This document shows, piece after piece, positions 8,621 through 17,326 of a stretch of DNA of 64,000 bases. The stretch's first letter is position 1. The number at the start of each line of letters is the position of its first letter. Below the pieces are notes generated by a model, which was not told the DNA's origin, ran no database searches, and saw nothing but the letters and a program-made list of their open reading frames with translations. The translations under genes were made by a program, and so were the position numbers. Source of the DNA: Bacilli bacterium (GTDB lineage: Bacteria; Bacillota_I; Bacilli_A; RFN20; CAG-826); NCBI GenBank assembly GCA_022482735.1, contig JAKVOO010000001.1, positions 902,837 to 966,836 of the forward strand, read 5' to 3'.

Positions 8621-9736
8621 TTACTTTTCTACCTTTCTTCCATCTTCTAGTTTTTCTTTTTGGGAAGGCGCCGCCTTTGCGTTTACGCGCCGCGGTTTGA
8701 CGAATGTTTTAAGCGAGAGCATCAAGACGATTAAAGCCTGAATAAGTAAGACAATTTCCGAAGGAACATTAGTAAATATAGCTACGCTAGAAGAACCGGT
8801 TTTTAGCACCGCGTAAAATATTGCGGCAACCAATATTCCTAAGGGACTATGGTTTCCTAAAAGCGCTATAAGCATTCCTTCCCAGCCTAACCCGGCCGTT
8901 CCCGAAAAGGTTAAAGTATAAGAGAATTTTTCTGACATCATCCAGCCCGCCCCAGCTAAACCGGCCAACGCTCCACTAGTAAGCATGATTACGATAATTT
9001 TCTTTTGAATATTCATGCCTGTGGCTTCAGCAAAACTCCGGTTTTTTCCTAAGGCAGTTATCTCAAACCCCAGCTTACTATGGTTCATAATAAAGTAGAA
9101 TAAACCGAAAACAGCCAAAACGATAAAGAAGAAAATAGTCAACTTGCTATCGCCAATGCGAGTAAAAATTGCGTTGTTTCCAATCATCGGTGTAGACACA
9201 TATCCACTTCCAGGATCCCGGAAAATATTCGATGTGAGGTATTCAAGGATCAAGGCAATCGCATAATTTAAAAGTAGTGTAACAACCATTTCATTAACGT
9301 TGTACTTTGCTTTTAAAATAGCGGGAATGATGGCCATAATGACCCCGGTAAGGGTGCCGATAATAAGCAATAAAGGAATGAGAATCACCGGAGGAAGAAA
9401 AGCTAGCTTGTTGCCAAAAATAGCCACAACAAAGCCAGCTGATATAATTTGCCCTTCAATTCCCATATTGAATAAACCGGCCTTAAAACTAAAGGCAATT
9501 GCTAAGCCCGATAAAATCAAAGGCGCGGCATAGTGAAGTGTTTTTAAGAATCCGTCCCACTTTAAAAACGAGCGATAAAAAATAGTTCCATACGCTAATA
9601 ACGGATTCTCTTGCGCTAATAAAATCGCCACTGCTCCTAAAAGAAAAGCAATAATAATCGGGATGATAGCGTTTAAAGTTCCATATCCGAGTTTGGTCCA
9701 TTTTTCTTTACTCATCGATAACATTTTGACTTTCAT
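8621..9736 (-). CDS. nucleoside ABC importer permease (YufP/NupP type)
   Basis: An integral membrane permease of the BPD_transp_2 family, 371 residues from the start chosen here, with the coupling motif TALGKNRSFAEATGMNIQKK and GLGWEGMLIALLG typical of the larger BMP-system permease. The start at 9736 is preferred over an upstream one at 9763 because AAGGAGG lies at ideal distance only before 9736. It overlaps the end of the ATPase gene by 29 bases. The C-terminus is short, basic and cytoplasmic. Confidence 0.85.
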   Translation of the reverse strand: MKVKMLSMSKEKWTKLGYGTLNAIIPIIIAFLLGAVAILLAQENPLLAYGTIFYRSFLKWDGFLKTLHYAAPLILSGLAIAFSFKAGLFNMGIEGQIISAGFVVAIFGNKLAFLPPVILIPLLLIIGTLTGVIMAIIPAILKAKYNVNEMVVTLLLNYAIALILEYLTSNIFRDPGSGYVSTPMIGNNAIFTRIGDSKLTIFFFIVLAVFGLFYFIMNHSKLGFEITALGKNRSFAEATGMNIQKKIIVIMLTSGALAGLAGAGWMMSEKFSYTLTFSGTAGLGWEGMLIALLGNHSPLGILVAAIFYAVLKTGSSSVAIFTNVPSEIVLLIQALIVLMLSLKTFVKPRRVNAKAAPSQKEKLEDGRKVEK

Positions 9737-11297
9737 GCTCGCTACCTCCTTCTTTATTATCAATAATTCCCATCATCAGATATCCAACCTCTTCGCGAGA
9801 GGCATTCTTTGCATCCAACTGTCCGATAATGCGTCCTTTATACATAACTAATATCCGATCGCTCAATGACATTATTTCCGATAATTCACTTGAAACTAAA
9901 AGAATTGATTTCCCGTGATTTTGTAAATCGAGCAGGCTCTTATGAATGTACTCGATGGCCCCAATATCCACCCCCCGTGTCGGTTGGGCGGCAATCAAGA
10001 TATCCGGGTCAGAAGCAAATTCACGCGCGATGATCACTTTTTGCGCATTGCCACCGGAAAGGGAAGATATTTTATCTTTCAATGAATTAAGGCGAATATC
10101 ATATTTTGTGGCTAAGCGCTCAGCTTTATCCATTTTCTTTTTTGCGGAAATAAAACCCATATGGCAAATATCATCACTGTCATGATAGCCAGCAATCATA
10201 TTGTCACAAATTGTCATATCGCGGCATAATCCCTGTTCATAGCGATCTTCGGGAATAAAGGCCATATGCTTTTTTCTTAATTTTTCTGGAAGAACATTTG
10301 TAATGTCCTGATTGTGAAGAAAAACTTTTCCCTGAGTTGATTGCAAAAGACCACTCATTAAATCTAAAAGTTCACTTTGTCCATTACCCTCGACTCCAGC
10401 GATGCCAACAATTTCGCCTCGATGAAGATTTAGGCTAACATCAGATACCACTTCAACACCATTGCGATTAATTGTCGATACATGTTCTAATCGATAAACC
10501 GATTCTTGATTGTGGTAATCAGCATAAGTTTTACTCACATTTAAAAGAACATCACGGCCCACCATTAGTTGAGCTAATTGTTTTTTCGTCGTATTCTTGG
10601 TAGCTAAATTTGCGACCACTTTTCCTTTTTTAATAACCGTTACTGAGTCAGAAATATCGATTACTTCCTGAAGCTTATGGGTAATCAATATAATGGTTGT
10701 TCCCTTAGCCTTTAAGTTTCTCAGCATCGTGTAAAAAACAAGGATTTCTTGCGGGGTCAAAACCGCCGTTGGCTCATCAAAAATTAAAATTTTTACTTGG
10801 CGATAAAGCATCTTTAGAATTTCAACTTTTTGCTTAGCCCCAATTGAAAGTTTTTTGACCTCGTCATCCGGATTTATATTTAACTCATACTTATCGATGA
10901 GATTCTTTACAACTTCAAGTTCTTTATGACGATTAATACCCGGCAAACGAATTTTCTTATTGCCAATCGTTACTTCTTTATTAATTTCAACACCTAAGAG
11001 AATATTTTCAAAAACGGTCAGGCTGGGCACCAACTTAAAATGTTGGTGCACCATCCCGATTCCGCGACTAATAGCATCATTGGGCGAACGAAGAGCAACT
11101 AATTCATTTTCAACATATATCTCTCCACTCGTCGGCTTAATCAAACCATAAAGCATATTCATTAACGTGGATTTTCCGGCGCCATTCTCACCAACAATTG
11201 CTTTAACCTCATTTTCCTTAACGGTAAGATTAATGTGATTGTTGGCTACGAGCGGACCAAATTCTTTTGTTAAATTTATCGTCTTAATAATATCCAT
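9708..11297 (-). CDS. nucleoside ABC importer ATPase (YufO/NupO type), two ATP-binding domains
   Basis: A 529-residue tandem ABC ATPase as used by sugar and BMP-type nucleoside importers. The first domain has a complete Walker A (GENGAGKST, about 37-45), a Q-loop, signature LSIGAKQK and Walker [12 protein letters not shown]. The second has a degenerate P-loop (GVEGNGQSE) but a good signature LSGGNAQK, as is usual for this class. It lies 31 bases behind the substrate-binding lipoprotein gene. Confidence 0.9.
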   Translation of the reverse strand: MDIIKTINLTKEFGPLVANNHINLTVKENEVKAIVGENGAGKSTLMNMLYGLIKPTSGEIYVENELVALRSPNDAISRGIGMVHQHFKLVPSLTVFENILLGVEINKEVTIGNKKIRLPGINRHKELEVVKNLIDKYELNINPDDEVKKLSIGAKQKVEILKMLYRQVKILIFDEPTAVLTPQEILVFYTMLRNLKAKGTTIILITHKLQEVIDISDSVTVIKKGKVVANLATKNTTKKQLAQLMVGRDVLLNVSKTYADYHNQESVYRLEHVSTINRNGVEVVSDVSLNLHRGEIVGIAGVEGNGQSELLDLMSGLLQSTQGKVFLHNQDITNVLPEKLRKKHMAFIPEDRYEQGLCRDMTICDNMIAGYHDSDDICHMGFISAKKKMDKAERLATKYDIRLNSLKDKISSLSGGNAQKVIIAREFASDPDILIAAQPTRGVDIGAIEYIHKSLLDLQNHGKSILLVSSELSEIMSLSDRILVMYKGRIIGQLDAKNASREEVGYLMMGIIDNKEGGSEHESQNVIDE

Positions 11298-11328
11298 ATT
11301 AATATAGCTTCCTTAAAAATTTTAACGA

Positions 11329-12480
11329 CTAGTTAGCCTTCGTAATATTATGCAAAGTTGAAAAGTCTAATGTTTCACCTTTTTGGGAATCGACAACCGT
11401 AATCGTCCCATCGGCGATATCGTCTTTAATATCTTCAATTTTGCCTTTAATCTCTGTCCATTTTGCTTGTGCAGCTTCCGATGTATCAATATAACTACTA
11501 ATTGTGGCTAAATCAGTAATCCCGGTCGCGCCACTATCAAGATCATAGTAGTAATCTTTTTCAGTTAGTTTGTTGTCCAAGAATTTTCCAACTAGATCAT
11601 AGACTGCTACTTCCGTGTTTTTAAGCACGCTAGTCAAAACATATCCGGGAACGGAGGCATCTTGATTGGCATCGACATCAATTGAAAGTTTGCCTTTATT
11701 ACTAGCGGCATTTTTCATATTCGTCGAAACACCACCAGCGGCTGCAAACACAACATTAACCCCAGCGTCATAATATGAGGCGATAGTGTTGTAATTTTCT
11801 GTCGAAGCGCCAAAACCAGCACTATATGTTTGATATAAATTGTAGTTTACATCCGCATCTTGCGCGGCATAATTAGCGCCTTGGGCAAATCCATTGCCAA
11901 ATACGGTAATTCCATCCGACTGTGTTCCACCGATGAAACCAACGCCCCGATATTGATTTACTGGGGTAAAATGGTAGTCATCAGAGGTAAACAAGACATC
12001 ATTAGCCTCATTAACCATAACCGCCAACGCTCCGGCTAAAAATGAAGACTGGGCGATATTAAACAACACTTCGACTACGTTATCGTGAACCCGAACTCCA
12101 GTACTATCGGTATTAGCGAAAGCATTAAATACAACAAAAGTTGTGTCTGGATACTTCTCGGCAATCGACTTGCCAGAACCATCATTGGTAATTAAGGCAT
12201 CAAAATTGTACTCTAGGGAGAAGATAAGTTTATATCCATCCTCGGCTAAAGCTTCTAATGAGCCCGGCACGTCATCGGCGCTGTTAACGACTTTTTGCGA
12301 GATATTGAAATCACTCGCGGCTTTAGTCAAACCGGCAATCGCCGACTGATTATATCCGTTGTCATTGGCTCCCGCCGCGGATACAATTAACCCCACTTTA
12401 GTAGATGCATTGCCACCTCCACAGCCAGCAAGCATCAACGGCAACAACATCGACATCGACAACATCCACTTTTTTTTCAT
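11329..12480 (-). CDS. BMP-family nucleoside-binding lipoprotein
   Basis: A 383-residue substrate-binding lipoprotein: signal peptide with LAGC (lipidated Cys20), then a BMP/PnrA-like fold (KVGLIVSAAGANDNGYNQSA, residues about 28-47, and VGFIGGTQSDGITVFGNGFAQG). This family binds purine and pyrimidine nucleosides for ABC import. It is the first structural gene after the GntR-type regulator. The ligand cannot be fixed from sequence, but the enzymes downstream agree with a nucleoside. Confidence 0.88.
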   Translation of the reverse strand: MKKKWMLSMSMLLPLMLAGCGGGNASTKVGLIVSAAGANDNGYNQSAIAGLTKAASDFNISQKVVNSADDVPGSLEALAEDGYKLIFSLEYNFDALITNDGSGKSIAEKYPDTTFVVFNAFANTDSTGVRVHDNVVEVLFNIAQSSFLAGALAVMVNEANDVLFTSDDYHFTPVNQYRGVGFIGGTQSDGITVFGNGFAQGANYAAQDADVNYNLYQTYSAGFGASTENYNTIASYYDAGVNVVFAAAGGVSTNMKNAASNKGKLSIDVDANQDASVPGYVLTSVLKNTEVAVYDLVGKFLDNKLTEKDYYYDLDSGATGITDLATISSYIDTSEAAQAKWTEIKGKIEDIKDDIADGTITVVDSQKGETLDFSTLHNITKAN

Positions 12481-12515
12481 ACTTTCTCCTTTCGTAATGA
12501 AACAGCGTGTATGTT

Positions 12516-13247
12516 TCAGCCAATTTTTACTTGGCTAATTGAGAATCGACGATTGTCAGACCGATAATAAGATTTAAATGATTCAATTGGAACTTCTTTG
12601 CCATTAACTAAAGCATAGGTTGTTCCTCGGAATAGAATCACTGGTTGTTTTTTAATTTGAAGCATCTCAGCCACGCCTTCAGGAGGATTAATTGCCTCGA
12701 TTGTTCTTAGGCCGCGAGTAATTTTCACTCCATAGTCTTTCTCTAAAACTTCGAATAAAGAGTTTTTGACAAAATCATATTTTTCCAATCCCGGGAAGTA
12801 CTTATACGGAATATAAGATATCGTTCGTGTGACCGGTTCGTCATCGCCTAAATACAAACGATCGATAATAATCAATTTGTCATTAGGATTGATTTCTAAC
12901 TCTTTTGTTCGTTTTGGAAACGAAGGAGCAATTTCCACGCGATTAACAATACGGCGAGGCTTTTTATTCATTGCAATGATGTCCTGTGTAATGCTATTGA
13001 GAGTTATTATGTTCTGCTCAAGTAAGTTGCTTTTAACAAACGTACCCTTGCCTTGAACGCGGTATAAATAACCTTCGCTAACCAATTCATCAATGGCTCG
13101 CCGAACAGTAATGCGCGAGACGCCATACTTTTGAACCAGCTCGCGCTCGCTAGGAATGAGTTCACCATCTTTAAAGACTTCGTTATCAATTTGATGAACA
13201 ATTTCCTTTTTTAGTAGGTAATACTTAGGGGCTAAAAAATCTTCCAT
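12516..13247 (-). CDS. GntR/HutC-family transcriptional regulator
   Basis: A 243-residue regulator with an N-terminal winged helix (PSERELVQKYGVSRITVRRAIDELVSEGYLYRVQGKGTFV, about 33-72) and a C-terminal UTRA effector domain (about 90-235, ending in FKSYYRSDNRRF). It is the first gene of the nucleoside operon. A perfect inverted repeat sits 19 bases before its start, so it probably represses its own operon until the imported ligand or a phosphorylated product binds the UTRA domain. Confidence 0.85.
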   Translation of the reverse strand: MEDFLAPKYYLLKKEIVHQIDNEVFKDGELIPSERELVQKYGVSRITVRRAIDELVSEGYLYRVQGKGTFVKSNLLEQNIITLNSITQDIIAMNKKPRRIVNRVEIAPSFPKRTKELEINPNDKLIIIDRLYLGDDEPVTRTISYIPYKYFPGLEKYDFVKNSLFEVLEKDYGVKITRGLRTIEAINPPEGVAEMLQIKKQPVILFRGTTYALVNGKEVPIESFKSYYRSDNRRFSISQVKIG

Positions 13248-13265
13248 AAGTGCTCTCCGTTTAAC

Positions 13266-13318
13266 TGGTTATAACATCATAACCACATAAATATTAACAC
13301 CAATGTAAGCGTTGTCAA
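13266..13318 (-). promoter_or_regulatory. operon promoter with GntR operator and cre box
   Basis: On the minus strand TTGACA (13318-13313), a 16-base spacer and TAATAT (13296-13291) form a strong promoter. At the expected start site is a perfect inverted repeat TGGTTAT-N6-ATAACCA (13266-13285), the layout of a HutC-type GntR operator. Overlapping the -35 is a 16-base sequence (13303-13318) that fits the CcpA cre consensus at all but one position. The arrangement predicts repression by the encoded GntR protein and by CcpA. Confidence 0.75.
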
Positions 13319-13343
13319 CACTTAACTAAAAATTAAGTAAAAC

Positions 13344-13366
13344 AAAAGAAAAGCGCTTTCTTTTTG
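13344..13366. promoter_or_regulatory. AAGCGCTT-centred palindrome, cre-like or terminator
   Basis: A near-palindrome around AAGCGCTT flanked by A-rich and T-rich arms. It could be a second, weaker cre site for the nucleoside operon or the terminator of the glycosidase operon that ends at 13500. The rest of 13367-13499 is AT-rich with nothing recognised. Confidence 0.3.
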
Positions 13367-13499
13367 CCATTATTAAAATTAACGAGCTTTAATTGCTTAA
13401 AAATGTAGATTTCATCGAAATAAGTTTTATTTTAAAAAACAACAAAAAAACATTTTTTAGAAACAATAAAAAATAATATTTTTGGCTTTAAAGAATCAT

Positions 13500-15761
13500 T
13501 TATTCGTAAATTATTTGATATATATCTGGTTTCTTAATGCTTATTTTTCCGCAATTGTTTTGGATTTCAATTGGGCCATATGGAGTGTCAATTTGATAAG
13601 AGGCATCTTTGGGAAGAACCTTTTGGCGCATAACTAAATAATGTCCGTGATGATTAATTTCTTTTACTCCTAAATAGGCTTCTAAGAGAATATTCAGCAA
13701 ACAACTTGTAAGGCCGTGATTTAAACTTGCTGCTGGTGAATCGTGTTCCCATATAGTACCTGTAATTTTTGCCATCTGGTAAAAGTAATCTATGGTTTCC
13801 TCTTCAACTTCAGAAAGGAAGGCGTAATCAAGAAGAATAAAAAGACGTAGATAATCGCCAATTAGCACATTTGATTTATAAACTTGCGGATAGACACGTT
13901 TATCATCTCTTTTAGGCCCAAATTTTTCTAACAAAAGCGTAAAAAGTTGTGGCCGACTTTTTATTGTAGCCACTTGAAAATAAAAAGCATAGTATTGGCA
14001 GGTTTCGCTAATGTGGCCCGTTTTAACTAGTTGATTATTATTATTTCGTAAAAGATTATCCTGGTAAAATTGACCATCAAAACTGTATTTATTAATCGCT
14101 TCTTTTATCGCTCGCGCTTTAAGTAAAAGCGAGGGGCGTTTTAATAAAAGCGAAGCCGCTTCCAATGCCGAGGCATAAAGCATATTTGATGGAAAGTTAA
14201 CTCCAGATACGAAATTATCATCATTAGCCCTCGACCACTCAACAAATATCCATCCTTGCAGATTTTCTAAAAGGCCTAATTCATTTTCAAATTTTTGAAA
14301 ATACTCCAGTAAGTGTTCAACATTATCTAATGATGCTTTAATCAGTTCTTCATCCCCCGTATATTGAAGATACTTGGCTAATTCTAAAATATAAAACAAA
14401 GACCAATTTGGAATAAAAACCCCATCTGGAAACTCACCCGGGTAGCACATGGGTATCATCCCTTGTGGCAAGGAAGGGTATTGCTTAAGAAGCGCATAAT
14501 TTTCCAGAAAGTTTCGCTCGACTTGATTATTGCCCGTCAATATATTTTCCGTCATGGAAGTGAAGAAAGAATCAAAGAGCCAACCCGCACGTTCACGAGA
14601 AGGACAATCGGTCAAAATATCCACCGCATTTTGAGCGAAGGTGGCGATTGCCGCCTTGCTAATCGTGGTAATCTTTTCGTCGCTAAAGGCTAAGTTAGCC
14701 TTTATGGAAGTATTCTCATATTTGATTATATTAATGTCCTTAACGCTTACTTTTCCTTTACCCACAATCAAGCGTAAGTATTTCATTGTATATGGTTCCA
14801 TACTTACATGATGATAATGCCCGGGGCACAAATGATATGAAATAATGTTATGGGTCGTATTTCTAAAAAATGATATATCCATCAAATCTTCGTTAGGATT
14901 TTGATTAATTTCGTCAAAAACAAAATAGATATCGCATTCCTGTTGGCAATCCAATTCAAAATCAAGAAATCCCGTTTTTGAATTTTCTAGTTGATATGTG
15001 AAAAATGTTCCCGTTTCTAAGCATTTAATATCCTCTTTCTTAAAACATAGAGACGATATGAAATCATTAGGATTAACTTCCCATTGATCGACTGGAAATA
15101 TCTTTAAAAACTCTAAATCCATATAGCGATCATGGTATTTTCTTTTGTTAAGATCGCTGGTAAATATCCCCGTCTCTTTCAATATAAATTTTTCATTATT
15201 AAAAGCTGGGTAAGCAACATTTCGCGGTAGATACTTCTTACTAGTCAAAATATTATAATCAACCGGTGGATAAACTTCTCTATCTTGAAGTAAGAACAAA
15301 TCCGGACTTTCCACCAACCTGTACGATTCTGAAAATGTCCGTTGAAAAGAAAAACGAACAACTTTTTGTATCCGAGATAAATTACGGAAGCACATAAATT
15401 TATCATCGCCTGTGTAAGCGACTATTTCATTCCTTTCTTCCACTTCCGCTTGCAAAAAAGGGTCTGTATTTAAGCAATAATAGGAATTACAATTGTAGCC
15501 CACTAACTCAATAACAATTCGATGATGCCCCGTTTTTGAGAGTACATATTCATCAATTCGATAATATTCGTGAGCGGCTCTTGCTGGTCCATAACCAATC
15601 ATCTTTCCATTATCAAATACGCGATAAATACTATTCCCGGTTATTCGTAGAACACCAGAATAAGAAATATCTATTTCTCTTACAAAGAAAAAAGTCATAT
15701 TCATTTCGTGAATATACTTTTTAGGATATATCGGAAGGGCTTTAATAAATTTATCGGACAT
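13500..15761 (-). CDS. GH78-like alpha-L-rhamnosidase
   Basis: A 753-residue protein without signal peptide, hence cytoplasmic. The N-terminal half is beta-rich (NGKMIGYGPARA, GHHRIVIELVGYN), like the jelly-roll domains of rhamnosidases. The catalytic (alpha/alpha)6 barrel begins near residue 365, and TDCPSRERAGWLFDS corresponds to the conserved DCPxRxERxGWxGD motif of GH78. A C-terminal beta-sandwich (KISIKKPDIYQ) closes the protein. It is the last gene of the oligosaccharide operon and overlaps the GH127-like gene by 11 bases. Removal of terminal rhamnose from imported oligosaccharides fits the rhamnose genes at 32-36 kb. Family assignment is good; exact linkage is unknown. Confidence 0.75.
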   Translation of the reverse strand: MSDKFIKALPIYPKKYIHEMNMTFFFVREIDISYSGVLRITGNSIYRVFDNGKMIGYGPARAAHEYYRIDEYVLSKTGHHRIVIELVGYNCNSYYCLNTDPFLQAEVEERNEIVAYTGDDKFMCFRNLSRIQKVVRFSFQRTFSESYRLVESPDLFLLQDREVYPPVDYNILTSKKYLPRNVAYPAFNNEKFILKETGIFTSDLNKRKYHDRYMDLEFLKIFPVDQWEVNPNDFISSLCFKKEDIKCLETGTFFTYQLENSKTGFLDFELDCQQECDIYFVFDEINQNPNEDLMDISFFRNTTHNIISYHLCPGHYHHVSMEPYTMKYLRLIVGKGKVSVKDINIIKYENTSIKANLAFSDEKITTISKAAIATFAQNAVDILTDCPSRERAGWLFDSFFTSMTENILTGNNQVERNFLENYALLKQYPSLPQGMIPMCYPGEFPDGVFIPNWSLFYILELAKYLQYTGDEELIKASLDNVEHLLEYFQKFENELGLLENLQGWIFVEWSRANDDNFVSGVNFPSNMLYASALEAASLLLKRPSLLLKARAIKEAINKYSFDGQFYQDNLLRNNNNQLVKTGHISETCQYYAFYFQVATIKSRPQLFTLLLEKFGPKRDDKRVYPQVYKSNVLIGDYLRLFILLDYAFLSEVEEETIDYFYQMAKITGTIWEHDSPAASLNHGLTSCLLNILLEAYLGVKEINHHGHYLVMRQKVLPKDASYQIDTPYGPIEIQNNCGKISIKKPDIYQIIYE

Positions 15762-17253
15762 ATTGAACTTTGCCTTCTAGCTCCTCTTCGCTAAATTGCG
15801 AGTTGTCGTATAGGGGTGAATAATTCTCACCTTGATATTGATAGAAAGGCTCGCCATCCTTCTTCTTTGTTAAAAGCATATCACCATAGAGTAGAATATT
15901 ATCTTCAATATGGACCTCATAATCTAATTCAACGCTAATCCTGTCATTTTTTGCTATTGATAGTTTTATAAGACCCGATTGATCTTTATCAAATCCTCGG
16001 GCCTTTATTCCCTGTGGTAGATAGATAAAAATGTTTTTTCTAGCCGTGATATTTCGCCCTTGAATGAGAATGACTTTATGCGTGTAAAAATCATTTATAA
16101 ATTCGATTTCCGTTTCGTCTTGATGATAGGTGAAATCCGTCCCAAAAGGAATATATAAATCGCCATTCTTCTCAAATCCAGCAAAAGATACCATCTCGTG
16201 CAATCCCTCAGCCAAGCGCATCGTGCAGCAAAAGAAAGCCTCGTAGAGGTGACTTTTAAGTGCATAATGGTTATCAATAGCGCATGTTGAGCAACCTGCC
16301 CCTCCATTATCACGTTGAAAGGTGCGTAACGAATTAACATAAACCCGATTATAAAAATGTAAGTAAAAATCTTGGCCCGTAGTTAAGAAAAGATTCTTTG
16401 CTAGAATTAAACTGTCGATAATGCAACAAGGTTCGGTCCAACTATCCATATGTTTAAACCAATTAATATTCGCATAGTCGTAAGTAAGACCATAATTAAT
16501 ATATTTGTTAAATATCTCTATAACATAGTCCAAATACTTTTGCTTCTTGTTCACTTGATAAAAGCGAAAAATGCCTCTTGCACAGGATAAAGTAGCGTGA
16601 GTTTGACATTCTAATTGCACGCAATCTAAGTCTAAAAAACGGTCGATAATGTTTTCAATCGCAGTTTTTAATTCTAAACTAGGTAACATTTCATATACTG
16701 CACTCATCCCATCAAGCATAATAAAAGCACAACCGACATCACTGGATATTTTCCATCCATCGATAATTTGTTCGGTAATATGGCCTCCCACCCCGCCTAA
16801 TTCCCGTCGCGCATAAATGGGATAGTTTTGATAGTAGGGTGCGATAGCCAAAAGGAATCGATCTCTAATTACTTCAATTTGATGCAGGTATTTAGGACTT
16901 TTAGTCAACTTGTAATATTCGATTAGTCCACGGAGATACCACGAGTTTCCCGCTACCTGTTGTTCGTCAATTGCCCTGCAGTCAAATAGTGGCCCAAAAT
17001 AGCCATCCGCATTTAAATGCTGATCGATAGCGTCAAAAATCTTTGCCAATTGTATGCTGATACTCATCTTTTTTTGATAATCATTCTCATACACTTTGTA
17101 AAGCGAGCAAAGAGCCAAAATATCACGGCCTTGAAAATCTCCCGGCCAATTTTCCCCTTGTGAAAATATTTCAAGACTTTGATAGATATCGTCGCTAAGA
17201 CGTTTTCGATTCAAATCTATTCGACGTAACAAATCACCTGCTATGATGTTCAT
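15751..17253 (-). CDS. GH127-like (DUF1680) beta-L-arabinofuranosidase-type glycosidase
   Basis: A 500-residue cytoplasmic protein with an (alpha/alpha)6 barrel look (ARRELGGVGGHITEQ, HATLSCARGIFRFY). The residues that bind the catalytic zinc and act as nucleophile in GH127 seem present: the TEPC segment matches the family Glu-x-Cys, and the CC pair in FFCCTMRLAEGLHE matches the double cysteine. It is shorter than typical GH127 enzymes (about 600-650), with an abbreviated C-terminal beta domain. It is cotranscribed with the GH78-like gene, consistent with trimming arabinose and rhamnose from pectin-type side chains. A hairpin precedes it in the operon. Confidence 0.6.
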   Translation of the reverse strand: MNIIAGDLLRRIDLNRKRLSDDIYQSLEIFSQGENWPGDFQGRDILALCSLYKVYENDYQKKMSISIQLAKIFDAIDQHLNADGYFGPLFDCRAIDEQQVAGNSWYLRGLIEYYKLTKSPKYLHQIEVIRDRFLLAIAPYYQNYPIYARRELGGVGGHITEQIIDGWKISSDVGCAFIMLDGMSAVYEMLPSLELKTAIENIIDRFLDLDCVQLECQTHATLSCARGIFRFYQVNKKQKYLDYVIEIFNKYINYGLTYDYANINWFKHMDSWTEPCCIIDSLILAKNLFLTTGQDFYLHFYNRVYVNSLRTFQRDNGGAGCSTCAIDNHYALKSHLYEAFFCCTMRLAEGLHEMVSFAGFEKNGDLYIPFGTDFTYHQDETEIEFINDFYTHKVILIQGRNITARKNIFIYLPQGIKARGFDKDQSGLIKLSIAKNDRISVELDYEVHIEDNILLYGDMLLTKKKDGEPFYQYQGENYSPLYDNSQFSEEELEGKVQYVR

Positions 17254-17275
17254 AAATGTTCCCTATCTAAATTAG

Positions 17276-17302
17276 GGGCCTAACTAGATTTTAGCTAGGC
17301 CC
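17276..17302 (-). other. intercistronic stem-loop
   Basis: GGGCC(T)A arms form an 11-pair stem with one G-U pair and a short loop between the lipoprotein gene and the GH127-like gene. No T-run follows, so it looks like an mRNA-stabilising or attenuating element rather than a true terminator. Confidence 0.45.
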
Positions 17303-17326
17303 GCTATTTCTACACTTCTTTCAATA

